Shown: piece after piece, positions 36,282 through 45,701 of the stretch
Position numbering within the stretch: the first letter of the stretch is position 1
How the letters are laid out: every line of letters begins with the position of its first letter
Source of the DNA: Kitasatospora cinereorecta
GTDB taxonomy: Bacteria > Actinomycetota > Actinomycetes > Streptomycetales > Streptomycetaceae
Assembly: GCF_024172095.1 (NCBI RefSeq)
Contig: NZ_JAMZDX010000003.1
Location: forward strand, 1 to 64,000
Reading direction: 5' to 3'
DNA: 64,000 bases
The notes under the pieces: generated by a model
Databases searched by the model: none
What the model was told of the DNA's origin: nothing
Seen by the model: only the letters and a program-made list of their open reading frames with translations
Program-made: the position numbers and the translations under genes

Positions 36282-36306
36282 GGGCTGCTTTCTGCGTGGG
36301 GTGGGG

Positions 36307-37272
36307 TCAGGAACTGCGGAGGTCCAGGCCGATGTCCAGGATCGGCGAGGAGTGGGTCAGGGCCCCGACGGCCAGGTAGTCGACACCAGTCTCGGCGACC
36401 TCGCGCGCCGTGGCCAGGGTCAGACCGCCGGACGCCTCCAGCTTCGCCCGGCCGGCCACCAGCTCCACCGCCCGGCGCAGCTCCGTCACCGGGAAGTTGT
36501 CCAGCAGGATCAGGTCCGCCCCGGCCTCCAGCACCGGCGCGATCTGCTCCACCGTGTCCACCTCGACCTCGACCGGCAGCTCCGGGTACGCCGCCCGGAC
36601 CGCCTTGAACGCCTCGGCCACGCCGCCCGCGGCCACCACGTGGTTGTCCTTCACCAGCGCCGCGTCGGACAGCGCCATCCGGTGGTTGGCGCCGCCGCCG
36701 CAGCGCACCGCGTACTTCTCCAGCGCCCGCAGGCCCGGCGTGGTCTTGCGGGTGTCGCGGACCGTCGCCCCGGTGCCCGCCAGCGCGTGGGCCCACGCGG
36801 CGGTCGCGGTTGCGACGCCGGACAGGTGGCACAGCAGGTTCAGCGCGCTGCGCTCGGCCGTCAGCAGGTCGCGGGTCCGGCTGCGCACCGACAGCAGCAC
36901 CTGGCCGGCCTCGACCCGGGCGCCGTCCTCGACGTGCCGCTCGACCTCGAACTCGTCCTCGCACACCAGCGAGACCACTGCTTCGGCGACCCGCAGACCG
37001 GCGACCACGCCGGCCTGCCGGGCGGTGAAGTCCGCGGTGGCCACCGCGTCCGCCGGGACCGTCGCGACCGAGGTGACGTCCTCGCCGCCGGCCAGGTCCT
37101 CGGAGAGCGCCATCATCGCGACGTCCTCGACCTCGACCGGGTCCAGGCCCGCCTCCTCCAGCAGCGCGGCGAGCGCCGGGTCCAGCCCGGTCTCGTACGC
37201 CTCGCCGTCGCCGCAGGCGCAGCCGTCGCCGCAACCGGCGGCGTCGGCGAGGGGGAGTTCGTCGTGGGACAT
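36307..37272 (-). CDS. nadC: Nicotinate-nucleotide diphosphorylase (carboxylating)
   Basis: A 321-residue quinolinate phosphoribosyltransferase that makes nicotinate mononucleotide from quinolinate and PRPP. The core motifs DTRKTTPGLRALEKYAV, RCGGGANHRMALSD and KDNHVVAAGG are intact, as is the C-terminal substrate segment LEASGGLTLATARE. The first ~30 residues form a Cys/Gly/Asp-rich extension (GCGDGCACGDGEAYETGLD) not found in E. coli NadC. It lies between nadB and coaX; nadA, which supplies quinolinate with NadB, is not in this window. Confidence 0.95.
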   Translation of the reverse strand: MSHDELPLADAAGCGDGCACGDGEAYETGLDPALAALLEEAGLDPVEVEDVAMMALSEDLAGGEDVTSVATVPADAVATADFTARQAGVVAGLRVAEAVVSLVCEDEFEVERHVEDGARVEAGQVLLSVRSRTRDLLTAERSALNLLCHLSGVATATAAWAHALAGTGATVRDTRKTTPGLRALEKYAVRCGGGANHRMALSDAALVKDNHVVAAGGVAEAFKAVRAAYPELPVEVEVDTVEQIAPVLEAGADLILLDNFPVTELRRAVELVAGRAKLEASGGLTLATAREVAETGVDYLAVGALTHSSPILDIGLDLRSS

Positions 37273-37287
37273 GTGAGGGCTCCATTC

Positions 37288-37410
37288 AGGGGCGCGGGGA
37301 ACTGCGCGAGGCGGAAGGTGATCGCCGCGGTCGCTCCCACGAGGGTCGGTTGCGGGGTGCCGCGATCTAACGGACGGGTGAGGGCTGGGCGCGCAGTTCC
37401 CCGCGCTCCT
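37288..37410. repeat. Dispersed palindromic repeat reaching into the 3' end of nadB
   Basis: The arm beginning AGGGGCGCGGGG (37288-37308) has an inverted partner at 37390-37410 that matches 20 of 21 bases. The outer 12 bases equal the arm of the mutY-side palindrome at 13163. The right arm is inside nadB, where it encodes part of its last residues; the left arm is in the nadB-nadC gap. Confidence 0.7.
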
Positions 37411-39037
37411 GAAGGGCCAACCCCAGGTGGCGCCGCCAGGTGGCGTCGTCGCGGTCGGGGAAGTCCTCGCGCCAGTGGCAGCCGCGGGTCTCCTCCCGCA
37501 GCGCCGCCGCCGCGACCAGCGCCGAGGCGACCAGGTGCAGGTTGGTGGCCTCCCAGGTCTCCACCCGGGGGTCGGCGGGCTTCTCGTCGGCGAGGTCGGC
37601 CCGGGCGTGCTCGGCGAGGTGGGCGAGGCCCGTCTCGGCCGCGGCCATCGACGTGGCGGAGCGGATGACGCCGGCGCCCCGGGTCATCAGGCGCTGGATC
37701 TCGGCCCGCGCCTCGGGCGCCAGCAGCGGTACGGGCTGCGCGGCCCGGGCGCCGGCCACGTCGACGGCCCGCTCGGTCAGTTCGCCGGCGGCGTGCCGGG
37801 CGGTCAGGTCGGCGGCGATCCGTTCGGCGAAGACGAGGCCCTCCAGCAGCGAGTTGGAGGCGAGCCGGTTGGCGCCGTGGACGCCGGTGCAGGCGACCTC
37901 GCCGCAGGCGTACAGGCCGGGGACGGTGGTGCGGCCGTGCAGGTCGGTGCGGATGCCGCCGGAGGCGTAGTGGGCGGCGGGGGCGACCGGGATCGGTCGG
38001 GTGACGGGGTCGATCCCGTGGGCGCGGCAGGAGGCGAGGATGGTGGGGAAGCGGGTCTCCCACATCTCGGCGCCGAAGTGCCGCCCGTCCAGGTACATGT
38101 GCTCGGCGCCCTGCTCCTGCATCCGCCGGGTGATCGCCTTGGCGACGATGTCGCGCGGCGCCAGCTCGTTCAGCTCGTGCTGCCCGACCATGAACCGCAC
38201 GCCGTCGCCGTCGACCAGGTGCGCGCCCTCGCCGCGGACGGCCTCGGAGACCAGCGGCTGCTGCCCCTCGGCCTCCGGCCCGAGCCAGAGCACGGTCGGG
38301 TGGAACTGGACGAACTCCAGGTCGGTGACCTCGGCGCCGGCCCGCAGCGCCAGCGCCACGCCGTCGCCGGTGGACACCGCCGGGTTGGTGGTGGCGGAGA
38401 ACACCTGGCCCATGCCGCCGGTGGCGAGCACCACCGCGCGGGCCCGGATCGCGCCGACGCCGTCCCGCTGGCCCTCGCCCATGACGTGCAGGGTCAGACC
38501 GGCGGCGTGGCCGTCCGCGTCGGTCAGCAGGTCGAGGACGAGGGCGTGCTCGATCAGTTCGACGCCCGGGTCGCTGCGCACTGCGGCGACCAGCGCACGC
38601 GATATCTCCGCGCCGGTGGCGTCGCCGCCGGCGTGGGCGATCCGGCGGCGGTGGTGGCCGCCCTCGCGGGTGAGCAGGATCTCGCCGGCCTCGTCCCGGT
38701 CGAACGCGGCGCCGACGGCGATCAGCCGGCGGACGGCGTCCGGGCCCTCGGTGACCAGGGCGCGCACCGCGTCCTCGTCGCAGAGGCCGGCGCCGGCCAC
38801 CAGGGTGTCGTCCAGGTGCTGCTCGGGGGTGTCGCCCTCGCCCAGGGCGGCGGCGATGCCGCCCTGGGCCCAGCGGGTGGAGCCGTCGTCGAGCATCGCC
38901 TTGGTGACCACCGTGGCCCGCAGGCCGGCCTGGCGGACGTTGAGCGCGACGGTGAGCCCGGCCACGCCGGAGCCGACCACGACGACGTCGGTGGTCGTGG
39001 TCCAGCCGGGGGCGGGGGCGGTCAGGCGGTACGACAT
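37367..39037 (-). CDS. nadB: L-aspartate oxidase
   Basis: A 556-residue FAD enzyme oxidising L-aspartate to iminoaspartate, the first step of de novo NAD synthesis. The N-terminal dinucleotide fold is VVVVGSGVAGLTVALN. Further motifs are RWAQGGIAAAL, the active-site HPTVLW region, and LYACGEVACTGVHGANRLASN of the succinate dehydrogenase/fumarate reductase flavoprotein family. ATG at 39037 has AAGGAG 12 bases before. The final residues (ERGELRAQPSPVR) come from a dispersed repeat arm. It follows panD by 16 bases. Confidence 0.95.
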   Translation of the reverse strand: MSYRLTAPAPGWTTTTDVVVVGSGVAGLTVALNVRQAGLRATVVTKAMLDDGSTRWAQGGIAAALGEGDTPEQHLDDTLVAGAGLCDEDAVRALVTEGPDAVRRLIAVGAAFDRDEAGEILLTREGGHHRRRIAHAGGDATGAEISRALVAAVRSDPGVELIEHALVLDLLTDADGHAAGLTLHVMGEGQRDGVGAIRARAVVLATGGMGQVFSATTNPAVSTGDGVALALRAGAEVTDLEFVQFHPTVLWLGPEAEGQQPLVSEAVRGEGAHLVDGDGVRFMVGQHELNELAPRDIVAKAITRRMQEQGAEHMYLDGRHFGAEMWETRFPTILASCRAHGIDPVTRPIPVAPAAHYASGGIRTDLHGRTTVPGLYACGEVACTGVHGANRLASNSLLEGLVFAERIAADLTARHAAGELTERAVDVAGARAAQPVPLLAPEARAEIQRLMTRGAGVIRSATSMAAAETGLAHLAEHARADLADEKPADPRVETWEATNLHLVASALVAAAALREETRGCHWREDFPDRDDATWRRHLGLALQERGELRAQPSPVR

Positions 39038-39053
39038 GGCTTCACATGCTCCT

Positions 39054-39503
39054 TCAGCGCGCGGCGGCGTCGGCCGCGCCGTGCCCATCACCGTACGCCC
39101 GGTCGCCGCGGAGCAGTCCGCTGCCCTCGGGCGCCTCGGCCGGGTCGCCGCCGAAGCCGGTGATCCGGTTGTCGCCGTCCACGAAGACCACCTTGGGGAG
39201 GTACGCCTTGGCCTCGGCGGTGTCCATCTGCCCGTAGGCGATCAGGATCACCAGGTCGCCGGGGTGGACCAGGCGGGCGGCGGCGCCGTTGATGCCGATG
39301 ACGCCGGAGCCGCGCGGGCCGGCGATGGTGTACGTCTCCAGCCGGGCGCCGTTGTTGATGTCGACGATGTGGACCAGCTCGCCGGGGAGCAGGTCGGCGG
39401 CGTCCAGCAGGTCCTCGTCCACCGTGACCGACCCGACGTAGTGCAGGTCGGCCTGGGTGACGGTGGCCCGGTGGATCTTGGACTTGAGCATGGTGCGGAG
39501 CAT
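39054..39503 (-). CDS. panD: Aspartate 1-decarboxylase (pyruvoyl enzyme)
   Basis: A 149-residue proenzyme that makes beta-alanine from aspartate. Self-cleavage at Gly24-Ser25 ([13 protein letters not shown]) generates the pyruvoyl group. Other conserved segments are [23 protein letters not shown] and [14 protein letters not shown]. The C-terminal ~25 residues after RITGFGGDP form a Gly/Asp-rich tail as in other actinomycetes. It lies between panC and nadB; both it and NadB use aspartate. Confidence 0.96.
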   Translation of the reverse strand: MLRTMLKSKIHRATVTQADLHYVGSVTVDEDLLDAADLLPGELVHIVDINNGARLETYTIAGPRGSGVIGINGAAARLVHPGDLVILIAYGQMDTAEAKAYLPKVVFVDGDNRITGFGGDPAEAPEGSGLLRGDRAYGDGHGAADAAAR

Positions 39504-39559
39504 GGGGTCACGCCTCCTGTGAGTGCATGCCTGGAGAGTTGCTGCTTGCCGGGGGGGTA

Positions 39560-40465
39560 CTAGCGAACGATGACGCCGACGTTGTCGATCAGGCGGGTGG
39601 TGCCCACCTTCGCGGCCACGGCCAGCACCGCCTCGCCCTGGAAGCCGTCCGGCGCCTCGGTGAAGGTGTCCGGGTCGATCAGGGCGAGGTAGTCGAGGGC
39701 GACGCCGTCCTCGGCGTCGAGCACGGCAGCCGCGGCCTCGCGGACGGCCGCCGCGCCCTTGGCACCGGCGTCACGGCCGGCGAACAGGGCGCGGGAGAGG
39801 GCGAGCGCCTGCTTGCGCTCGTCCTCGGAGAGGAAGCGGTTGCGCGAGGAGAGGGCGAGGCCGTCCTCCTCGCGGACGGTCGGCACGCCGACGACCTCGA
39901 CGTCGAAGTCCAGGTCGGCGACCATCCGGCGGATCAGGGCCAGCTGCTGGGCGTCCTTCTCGCCGAAGAGGGCGAAGTCCGGGTCGGTGATGTGCAGCAG
40001 CTTGGCGACCACGGTCAGCATGCCGTCGAAGTGGCCGGGGCGGGAGGCGCCCTCGAAGCCGGCGCCCATCGGGCCGGCCGACAGGCGCACCACCGGCTCG
40101 CCGTTGGGGTACACCTCCTCGACGGTCGGGGCGAAGACCACGTCGGCGCCCATCTCGGCGGCGAGTGCCACGTCCGCGTCCAGGGTGCGCGGGTAGCGGT
40201 CCAGGTCCTCGCCGGCGCCGAACTGCAGCGGGTTGACGAAGACGGTGACCGCGACCCGGCCCTCCGGGCCGACCTGGCGGCGGGCGGCGCGGATCAGCGC
40301 GGCGTGACCGGCGTGCAGGGCGCCCATGGTCATCACCACGGCGTTGTCCACCGGCTGCTCGTCGGGCCAGAACGCCGCCTCGAACTCCTCCACCGTGCGG
40401 GTGAGCTCGGCCTGGCGGACCTTGGGGGCCTTCGGGGCCTTGGCGGGGCGCCGGTCACGTGCCAT
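39560..40465 (-). CDS. panC: Pantoate--beta-alanine ligase
   Basis: A 301-residue ATP-dependent ligase joining pantoate and beta-alanine into pantothenate. The nucleotide motif is [12 protein letters not shown] (HIGH-like), with [20 protein letters not shown], the FGEKDAQQL segment and the KMSKS-like [10 protein letters not shown] basic 20-residue N-terminal tail ([15 protein letters not shown]) precedes the fold. The ATG overlaps the TGA of the upstream DUF2520 gene (TGATG), so the two are translationally coupled. panB is not in this window. Confidence 0.96.
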   Translation of the reverse strand: MARDRRPAKAPKAPKVRQAELTRTVEEFEAAFWPDEQPVDNAVVMTMGALHAGHAALIRAARRQVGPEGRVAVTVFVNPLQFGAGEDLDRYPRTLDADVALAAEMGADVVFAPTVEEVYPNGEPVVRLSAGPMGAGFEGASRPGHFDGMLTVVAKLLHITDPDFALFGEKDAQQLALIRRMVADLDFDVEVVGVPTVREEDGLALSSRNRFLSEDERKQALALSRALFAGRDAGAKGAAAVREAAAAVLDAEDGVALDYLALIDPDTFTEAPDGFQGEAVLAVAAKVGTTRLIDNVGVIVR

Positions 40466-41400
40466 CAGTGGTTCTCCTCGTTCAGTACGTCCAGCAGCGC
40501 CGCCGCCGGTTCTGCCTTGAGCGATCCGTTGCGGACGGCCCGCTGGGCGGTGGCCCGGGCCATCGCGCGGTACGCCTGCCCGATGTCGGGGGAAACCGTA
40601 GCGAGCTGGCCCAGGTGCTTGCGCACCGTCCCCACGTCGCCGCGGGCGACCGGACCGGTGAGCGCCAGGTCGCCGGAGCGCAGCGCGTTGTCCAGGGCCG
40701 CGCCGAGCAGTGGTCCGAGCAGCTGGCCCGGCTCGGCGACGCCGGCCGTGCGCAGCAGTTCCATGGCCTGGGCGACCAGGGTGACCAGGTGGTTGGCGCC
40801 GTGCGCCAGGGCGGTGTGGTAGACCGCCCGGACCTGCTCGGGCACCCACTCGGGCTCGCCGCCCATCTCCACCACCAGCGCCTCGGCGACCGGCCGCAGC
40901 TCCTCGGGCGCGGTCACCCCGAACGGGCAGCCGGCCAGCCGGGCCACGTCCACCGAGGTGCCGGTGAAGGTCATCGCGGGGTGCAGGGCCAGCGGCAGCG
41001 CACCGGCCCGGGTGGCGGGCTCCAGCACGCCGACGCCGTGCGCGCCGGAGGTGTGCACCAGGATCTGCCCGGGCCGTACCGCCCCGGTGGCGGCCAGACC
41101 GGCCACCAGCTCGGCCAGCACGTCGTCCGGCACGGTCAGCAGCACCAGGTCGGCGGCGGCCATCACCTGCGGCGGGGTCACCAGCCGGACGCCCGGCAGC
41201 AGCGCCTCGGCGCGGCGGCGGGAGGCGGCGGAGACCCCGGAGGCGGCGACCACCTTGTGGCCGGCGAGCTGCAGGGCGGCGCCCAGCGCGGGCCCGACGC
41301 GGCCGGTGCCCACGATGCCGACCGCGAGCCGGGCCGGGCGGTTCTCGGGGTCGCCCGGATCGCCGAACGGGTCGGCGGGCGGGCCGAAGTCCTCGTGCAA
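40465..41400 (-). CDS. Rossmann-fold/DUF2520 protein, possible ketopantoate reductase
   Basis: A 311-residue protein with an N-terminal NAD(P)-binding fold ([19 protein letters not shown]) and a helical C-terminal DUF2520 domain ([17 protein letters not shown]). Members near panC in other bacteria have been proposed, and in Francisella (PanG) shown, to reduce ketopantoate to pantoate. That would supply the substrate of the coupled panC gene (inference). The start is a TTG at 41400: no ATG/GTG is available in frame before the nucleotide motif, and GAGGA lies about 14 bases upstream. Confidence 0.82.
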   Translation of the reverse strand: MHEDFGPPADPFGDPGDPENRPARLAVGIVGTGRVGPALGAALQLAGHKVVAASGVSAASRRRAEALLPGVRLVTPPQVMAAADLVLLTVPDDVLAELVAGLAATGAVRPGQILVHTSGAHGVGVLEPATRAGALPLALHPAMTFTGTSVDVARLAGCPFGVTAPEELRPVAEALVVEMGGEPEWVPEQVRAVYHTALAHGANHLVTLVAQAMELLRTAGVAEPGQLLGPLLGAALDNALRSGDLALTGPVARGDVGTVRKHLGQLATVSPDIGQAYRAMARATAQRAVRNGSLKAEPAAALLDVLNEENH

Positions 41401-41483
41401 GTCCGTTCCAGTCCTCTGCGGGTACCAGACGTAGTAACCGGTCCATCGTACGGCCCCGCCGGGCCGCCCCCGCAGGCGCCGGC

Positions 41484-42173
41484 TCAGTCCGCGGAGCCGG
41501 CCCGCAGCAGCCCGTTCTCGTACGCGAGGACCACGGCCTGGACGCGGTCGCGCAGGCCCAGCTTGGCGAGGATCCGGCCGACGTGGGTCTTCACGGTGGC
41601 CTCGGAGAGGGTGAGCCGGGCGGCGATCTCGCCGTTCGACAGGCCCTGGGCGACCAGCAGGAACACCTCCCGCTCGCGCTCGGTGAGCGGGCCCAGCACG
41701 GTGGATCCCGGCGTCCGGGACGGGGTGGGCAGCACCTCGGCGAAGCGGTCGATCATCCGGCGGGTGGTGGTCGGCGCGACCACCGCCTCACCGCCGTGCA
41801 CCGAGCGGATCGCCGCCACCAGCTCGGTCGGCGGCACGTCCTTGAGCAGGAAGCCGCTGGCGCCGGCCTTCAGCGCGGCGAAGGCGTACTCGTCCAGGTC
41901 GAAGGTGGTCAGGATGAGCACCCGCGGGGCGTCGGGGCGCGGGACGCCGGCCTCGTCCAGACAGATCTGCCGGGTCGCCTGGACGCCGTCCAGCCGGGGC
42001 ATCCGGACGTCCATCAGGATCACGTCCACCTGGGTCGAGCGCAGCACCTCCAGCGCCCGGGCGCCGTCCCCGGCCTCGGCGGCGATCTCGATGTCGCCCT
42101 GCGACTGCAGGACCATCCGGAAGCCCGTGCGCAGCAGCTCCTGGTCGTCGACGAGCATCACGCGGATGGTCAC
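41484..42173 (-). CDS. NarL/FixJ-family response regulator
   Basis: A 229-residue DNA-binding response regulator. The receiver domain has acidic residues in [11 protein letters not shown], the phospho-acceptor Asp55 in [10 protein letters not shown], and the Lys in FLLKDVPP. The C-terminal LuxR-type helix-turn-helix is [20 protein letters not shown], then [19 protein letters not shown] at 42173 is preferred over the upstream GTG at 42182 because AAGGAG is 8 bases before it and abuts the other. It follows its kinase gene by 13 bases. Confidence 0.93.
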   Translation of the reverse strand: MTIRVMLVDDQELLRTGFRMVLQSQGDIEIAAEAGDGARALEVLRSTQVDVILMDVRMPRLDGVQATRQICLDEAGVPRPDAPRVLILTTFDLDEYAFAALKAGASGFLLKDVPPTELVAAIRSVHGGEAVVAPTTTRRMIDRFAEVLPTPSRTPGSTVLGPLTEREREVFLLVAQGLSNGEIAARLTLSEATVKTHVGRILAKLGLRDRVQAVVLAYENGLLRAGSAD

Positions 42174-42186
42174 GGTCGGCACTCCT

Positions 42187-43401
42187 TCACTTGGCGGTCT
42201 TGAGGGGGAGGACGGCCCGGATCCGGAATCCGCCGCCGGGCCGCGGGCCCACGTCCAGGCTGCCGCTGACCATGCCGACCCGCTCCCGCATGCCGATCAG
42301 ACCATGTCCGAGTCCGTCGGCACCACCGCCGGTCAGCTGCTCGCCGGTCGAGCCGCGGCCGTCGTCCTCGATCAGCACCTCCAGGTCGAGGTCGCGGAAG
42401 TCCACCGAGACCCGGGCCCGGGCGCCGGGCCCGCCGTGCTTGCGGACGTTGGTCAGCGCCTCCTGGACGATCCGGTACACCGTCAGTTCCAGGCCGCGCG
42501 GCAGCTCCCGGACCTCGCCCGCGGTGGTGAAGTCCACCGGCAGACCCGCGGTGCGGACCTGTTCCAGCAGCTCCGGCAGCTCCTCCACGCCGGGCTGCGG
42601 CACGTACTCGTCGGCCGTGTCCGCGGTCCGCAGCACGCCCAGCAGCCGGCGCATCTCCACCAGCGCCTGCCGGCCGGTGGAGGCGATGGTGCTCAGCGCC
42701 TCCTTGGCCTGGGCCGGCGAGTTGTCCAGCACGTACGCGGCGCCGTCGGCCTGAACGATCATCACCGAGACGTTGTGCGCCACCACGTCGTGCAGCTCGC
42801 GGGCGATCCGGGCCCGCTCGGCGGCCACCGCGACCTTCGCCCGGGCGTCCCGCTCGCGCTCCAGCCGCGACGCCCGGTCCTCCAGCTCGACCAGGTACGC
42901 CCGGCGGACCCGGGTCAGCCGGCCCCACGCCCAGCAGAGGATGAACGGCGTGGTCAGCAGCCCGGCCAGGAACAGGGTGCGCAGCGCGCCGTCCCGGTCC
43001 TGCGGGCGCATCAGCATGGCCACGGTGAGCGGACCGGCCGCCAGCGAGGCGACCAGCGCCAGCCGTGACACCCACGCCCGCCCGAAGGCGGCACCGGTGT
43101 AGGTGAAGACCAGGTAGCCGATCGAGGAGAGGTTGGGGGTGACCCCCGCCAGCACCTGGGCCAGGCCCAGGCCCAGGCCCACCGTCGTGATGGTGTCCGG
43201 CCAGCGCCGCCGCATCACCATCAGCCCGGGGATGACCACCGCCACCACAATGCCGAGCGCGTGCCGGACCGCGTTGAACGGCTCGTCCGGCGGGCCCTCG
43301 TTGTCCACCGCGGCGAGCAGCCCGAAGAGGAGCAGCAGCAGCGCCCACGCGGAGTCGACCACCATCGGGTGTCGGCGGAGCCAGGCGTTGAGTCGATGCA
43401 C
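42187..43401 (-). CDS. Two-component sensor histidine kinase (HisKA_3 type)
   Basis: A 404-residue membrane kinase. Several hydrophobic helices fill residues 14-160 without a large outer sensor domain, so it may sense the membrane itself. The dimerisation/phospho-acceptor helix is ERARIARELHDVVAHN with His204. The ATPase part has YRIVQEALTNVRKHGG (N box), EDDGRG (G1) and GHGLIGMRERV. The GTG at 43401 is six bases after a TAGGCT -10, indicating a leaderless mRNA. It forms an operon with the NarL-type regulator. The signal is unknown. Confidence 0.92.
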   Translation of the reverse strand: MHRLNAWLRRHPMVVDSAWALLLLLFGLLAAVDNEGPPDEPFNAVRHALGIVVAVVIPGLMVMRRRWPDTITTVGLGLGLAQVLAGVTPNLSSIGYLVFTYTGAAFGRAWVSRLALVASLAAGPLTVAMLMRPQDRDGALRTLFLAGLLTTPFILCWAWGRLTRVRRAYLVELEDRASRLERERDARAKVAVAAERARIARELHDVVAHNVSVMIVQADGAAYVLDNSPAQAKEALSTIASTGRQALVEMRRLLGVLRTADTADEYVPQPGVEELPELLEQVRTAGLPVDFTTAGEVRELPRGLELTVYRIVQEALTNVRKHGGPGARARVSVDFRDLDLEVLIEDDGRGSTGEQLTGGGADGLGHGLIGMRERVGMVSGSLDVGPRPGGGFRIRAVLPLKTAK

Positions 43402-43407
43402 CCTTCC

Positions 43408-43413
43408 AGCCTA
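43408..43413 (-). promoter_or_regulatory. -10 box TAGGCT, leaderless histidine-kinase start
   Basis: The minus strand reads TAGGCT, 6 bases (GGAAGG), then GTG. The GGAAGG directly abuts the start and is too close to act as a Shine-Dalgarno sequence. Confidence 0.55.
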
Positions 43414-43492
43414 GGGAGCCCGGAAGGCCTCCAGGTCCGCCGTGAGGGCGATCCGGGCTACTCCGCAGGGTGGAGGCGCCCCTGACCTTCGG

Positions 43493-43498
43493 TAGCGT
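43493..43498 (+). promoter_or_regulatory. -10 box TAGCGT before the MidA-type gene
   Basis: TAGCGT is followed by 8 bases and ATG at 43507; probably a leaderless start of the midA-nuoD operon. Confidence 0.45.
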
Positions 43499-43506
43499 CC
43501 TGGACC

Positions 43507-44511
43507 ATGACGTGGACCAGGTGGCGGCCGGCGATGGAACGGGCACTCTACGCAGCGGACGGCTTCTACCGCAGGCCGGAGGGCCCCGCCGGGCACTTCC
43601 GCACCTCGGTGCACGCCTCCCCGCACTACGCCGGGGCGGTGGCCCGCCTCCTGACGGGGGTGGACCTGGCCCTGGGACACCCCGCCGAACTCGCCCTCGT
43701 CGACGTCGGGGCCGGCCGGGGCGAACTGACCGCCGGAGTGCTGGCCGCCCTCGACCCCGCGCTGCGCGACCGGCTGCGCCCGTACGCGGTGGAACTGGCC
43801 GACCGTCCGGCCGGGGTGCCCGACGCGGTGGTGTGGACGGACCGGGTGCCGCAGGGCGTCACCGGCCTGCTGTTCGCCAACGAGTGGCTGGACAACGTGC
43901 CGCTGGACCTCGCCGAGGTGGACGCCCACGGCGTCGCGCGCTACGTCGAGGTCTCCGAGGACGGCGACGAGCGGCTCGGCGCCGAGCTGGAGCCGGCCGA
44001 CGCGGCCTGGGTCCGGCGCTGGTGGCCGCCGCTCGGCCCGGAGCACCGGGTGGAGATCGGCCGGCCCCGCGACGAGCGGTGGGCCGAGGCGGTCGGCTCG
44101 CTCACCCGGGGCCTGGCGGTCGCGGTCGACTACGGGCACACCCGGGAAAGCCGCCCGCCGTTCCCCACCCTCACCGGCTTCCGCGCGGGCCGCGAGGTCG
44201 CCCCGGTGCCGGACGGCTCCTGCGACCTCACCGCCCACGTGGCGCTCGACGCGATCGCCGTCCCCGCCGTCCACAGCCTGTGGACGACGCAGCGCGAGGC
44301 GCTGCGGGCACTCGGCGTCCAGGGCGCCCGCCCGCCGCTCGCCCTCGCCTCCACCGACCCGGCCGGCTACCTGCGGGCACTCTCCGGGGCCGGGGAGGCC
44401 GCCGAGCTGACCGACCCGGCAGGCCTCGGCGGCTTCGGCTGGCTGGTCCAGGCTGTCCGCATGCCGGTACCGGCGGCCCTCGCGCCCCTGGAGGGGTGGC
44501 AGACTCTGTAG
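43507..44511 (+). CDS. MidA/NDUFAF7-family SAM-dependent methyltransferase
   Basis: A 334-residue class I methyltransferase. The start region [20 protein letters not shown] and the SAM-binding [16 protein letters not shown], with the [12 protein letters not shown] and VAVDYGHT segments, match the MidA family. The mitochondrial member NDUFAF7 dimethylates an arginine of the complex I 49-kDa subunit (NDUFS2). Here the very next gene, two bases after this stop, encodes NuoD, the bacterial homologue of that subunit, so NuoD is the likely substrate (inference). Whether the protein is active cannot be told from sequence. Confidence 0.88.
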   Translation: MTWTRWRPAMERALYAADGFYRRPEGPAGHFRTSVHASPHYAGAVARLLTGVDLALGHPAELALVDVGAGRGELTAGVLAALDPALRDRLRPYAVELADRPAGVPDAVVWTDRVPQGVTGLLFANEWLDNVPLDLAEVDAHGVARYVEVSEDGDERLGAELEPADAAWVRRWWPPLGPEHRVEIGRPRDERWAEAVGSLTRGLAVAVDYGHTRESRPPFPTLTGFRAGREVAPVPDGSCDLTAHVALDAIAVPAVHSLWTTQREALRALGVQGARPPLALASTDPAGYLRALSGAGEAAELTDPAGLGGFGWLVQAVRMPVPAALAPLEGWQTL

Positions 44512-44513
44512 CC

Positions 44514-45677
44514 ATGAGGGAGACCACGGTCGGCATCGGTGCCGGTGCCCAGACGATGACGGGCGAACTGGGCACCAGCGACATGGTGCTCAACATCGGC
44601 CCCCAGCACCCGTCCACCCACGGCGTGCTGCGCCTGAAGCTGGTGCTGGACGGCGAGCGGATCGTCGCCGCCGAACCGGTGATCGGCTACATGCACCGCG
44701 GCGCCGAGAAGCTCTTCGAGGCCCGCGACTACCGCCAGATCATCATGCTGGCCAACCGGCACGACTGGCTCTCCGCCTTCTCCAACGAGCTGGGCGTGGT
44801 GCTCGCCGTCGAGCGGATGCTCGGCATGGAGGTCCCCGAGCGGGCGGTCTGGCTGCGCACCCTGCTCGCCGAGCTCAACCGGGTGCTCAACCACCTCATG
44901 TTCCTCGGCTCGTACCCGCTGGAGCTGGGCGGCATCACCCCGATCTTCCACGCCTTCACCGCCCGCGAGGACCTCCAGCACGTGCTGGAGGAGGCCTCCG
45001 GCGGGCGCATGCACTACATGTTCAACCGGGTCGGCGGCCTCAAGGAGGACCTGCCGGCCGGCTGGCTCGGCCGGGTGCGGACCGCCGTCGCCACCGTCCG
45101 CGCGCAGCTGCCGGTCTTCGAGGACCTGGTCCTCGGCAACGAGATCTTCCGCGGCCGCACCGCCGGGGTGGGCGTGCTCAGCCGCGAGCACGCCCACGCG
45201 TACGGCGTCTCCGGCCCGATCGCGCGGGCCAGCGGCGTCGACTTCGACCTGCGGCGCGACGAGCCCTACCTCGCGTACGGCGAGCTGCAGGACGTCCTGC
45301 GGGTCTCGGTCCGCACCGAGGGCGACTGCCTGGCCCGCTTCGAGTGCCTGCTGGAGCAGACCGTCAACGCCCTGGAGCTGGCCGACGCCTGCCTCGACCG
45401 GCTGGCCGAGCTGCCCGCCGGGCCGATCAACCTGCGGCTGCCCAAGGTGCTCAAGGCCCCCGAGGGCGAGACCTATGCCTGGACCGAGAACCCGCTCGGC
45501 GTCAACGGCTACTACCTGGTCTCCCGCGGCGACAAGACCCCGTGGCGGCTCAAGCTCCGCTCGGCGTCCTTCAACAACATCCAGGCGCTCACCGAGCTCC
45601 TGCCCGGGACCCTGGTCGCCGACATGGTGGCGATCCTCGGGTCGATGTTCTTCGTCGTCGGCGACATCGACAAGTAG
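44514..45677 (+). CDS. nuoD: Orphan NADH-quinone oxidoreductase subunit D (NuoD)
   Basis: A 387-residue homologue of the complex I 49-kDa quinone-site subunit. It has [16 protein letters not shown], the [11 protein letters not shown] motif (His61-Arg62) near the quinone pocket, and the C-terminal [20 protein letters not shown]. Arg62 aligns by motif with the arginine that NDUFAF7 methylates in human NDUFS2. No other nuo gene lies nearby; actinomycetes carry a complete nuoA-N operon elsewhere, so this is probably an extra copy. It is cotranscribed with the MidA-type gene. Confidence 0.92.
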   Translation: MRETTVGIGAGAQTMTGELGTSDMVLNIGPQHPSTHGVLRLKLVLDGERIVAAEPVIGYMHRGAEKLFEARDYRQIIMLANRHDWLSAFSNELGVVLAVERMLGMEVPERAVWLRTLLAELNRVLNHLMFLGSYPLELGGITPIFHAFTAREDLQHVLEEASGGRMHYMFNRVGGLKEDLPAGWLGRVRTAVATVRAQLPVFEDLVLGNEIFRGRTAGVGVLSREHAHAYGVSGPIARASGVDFDLRRDEPYLAYGELQDVLRVSVRTEGDCLARFECLLEQTVNALELADACLDRLAELPAGPINLRLPKVLKAPEGETYAWTENPLGVNGYYLVSRGDKTPWRLKLRSASFNNIQALTELLPGTLVADMVAILGSMFFVVGDIDK

Positions 45678-45701
45678 CGCCCGTCCCGGGGCCTCAGCCG
45701 T

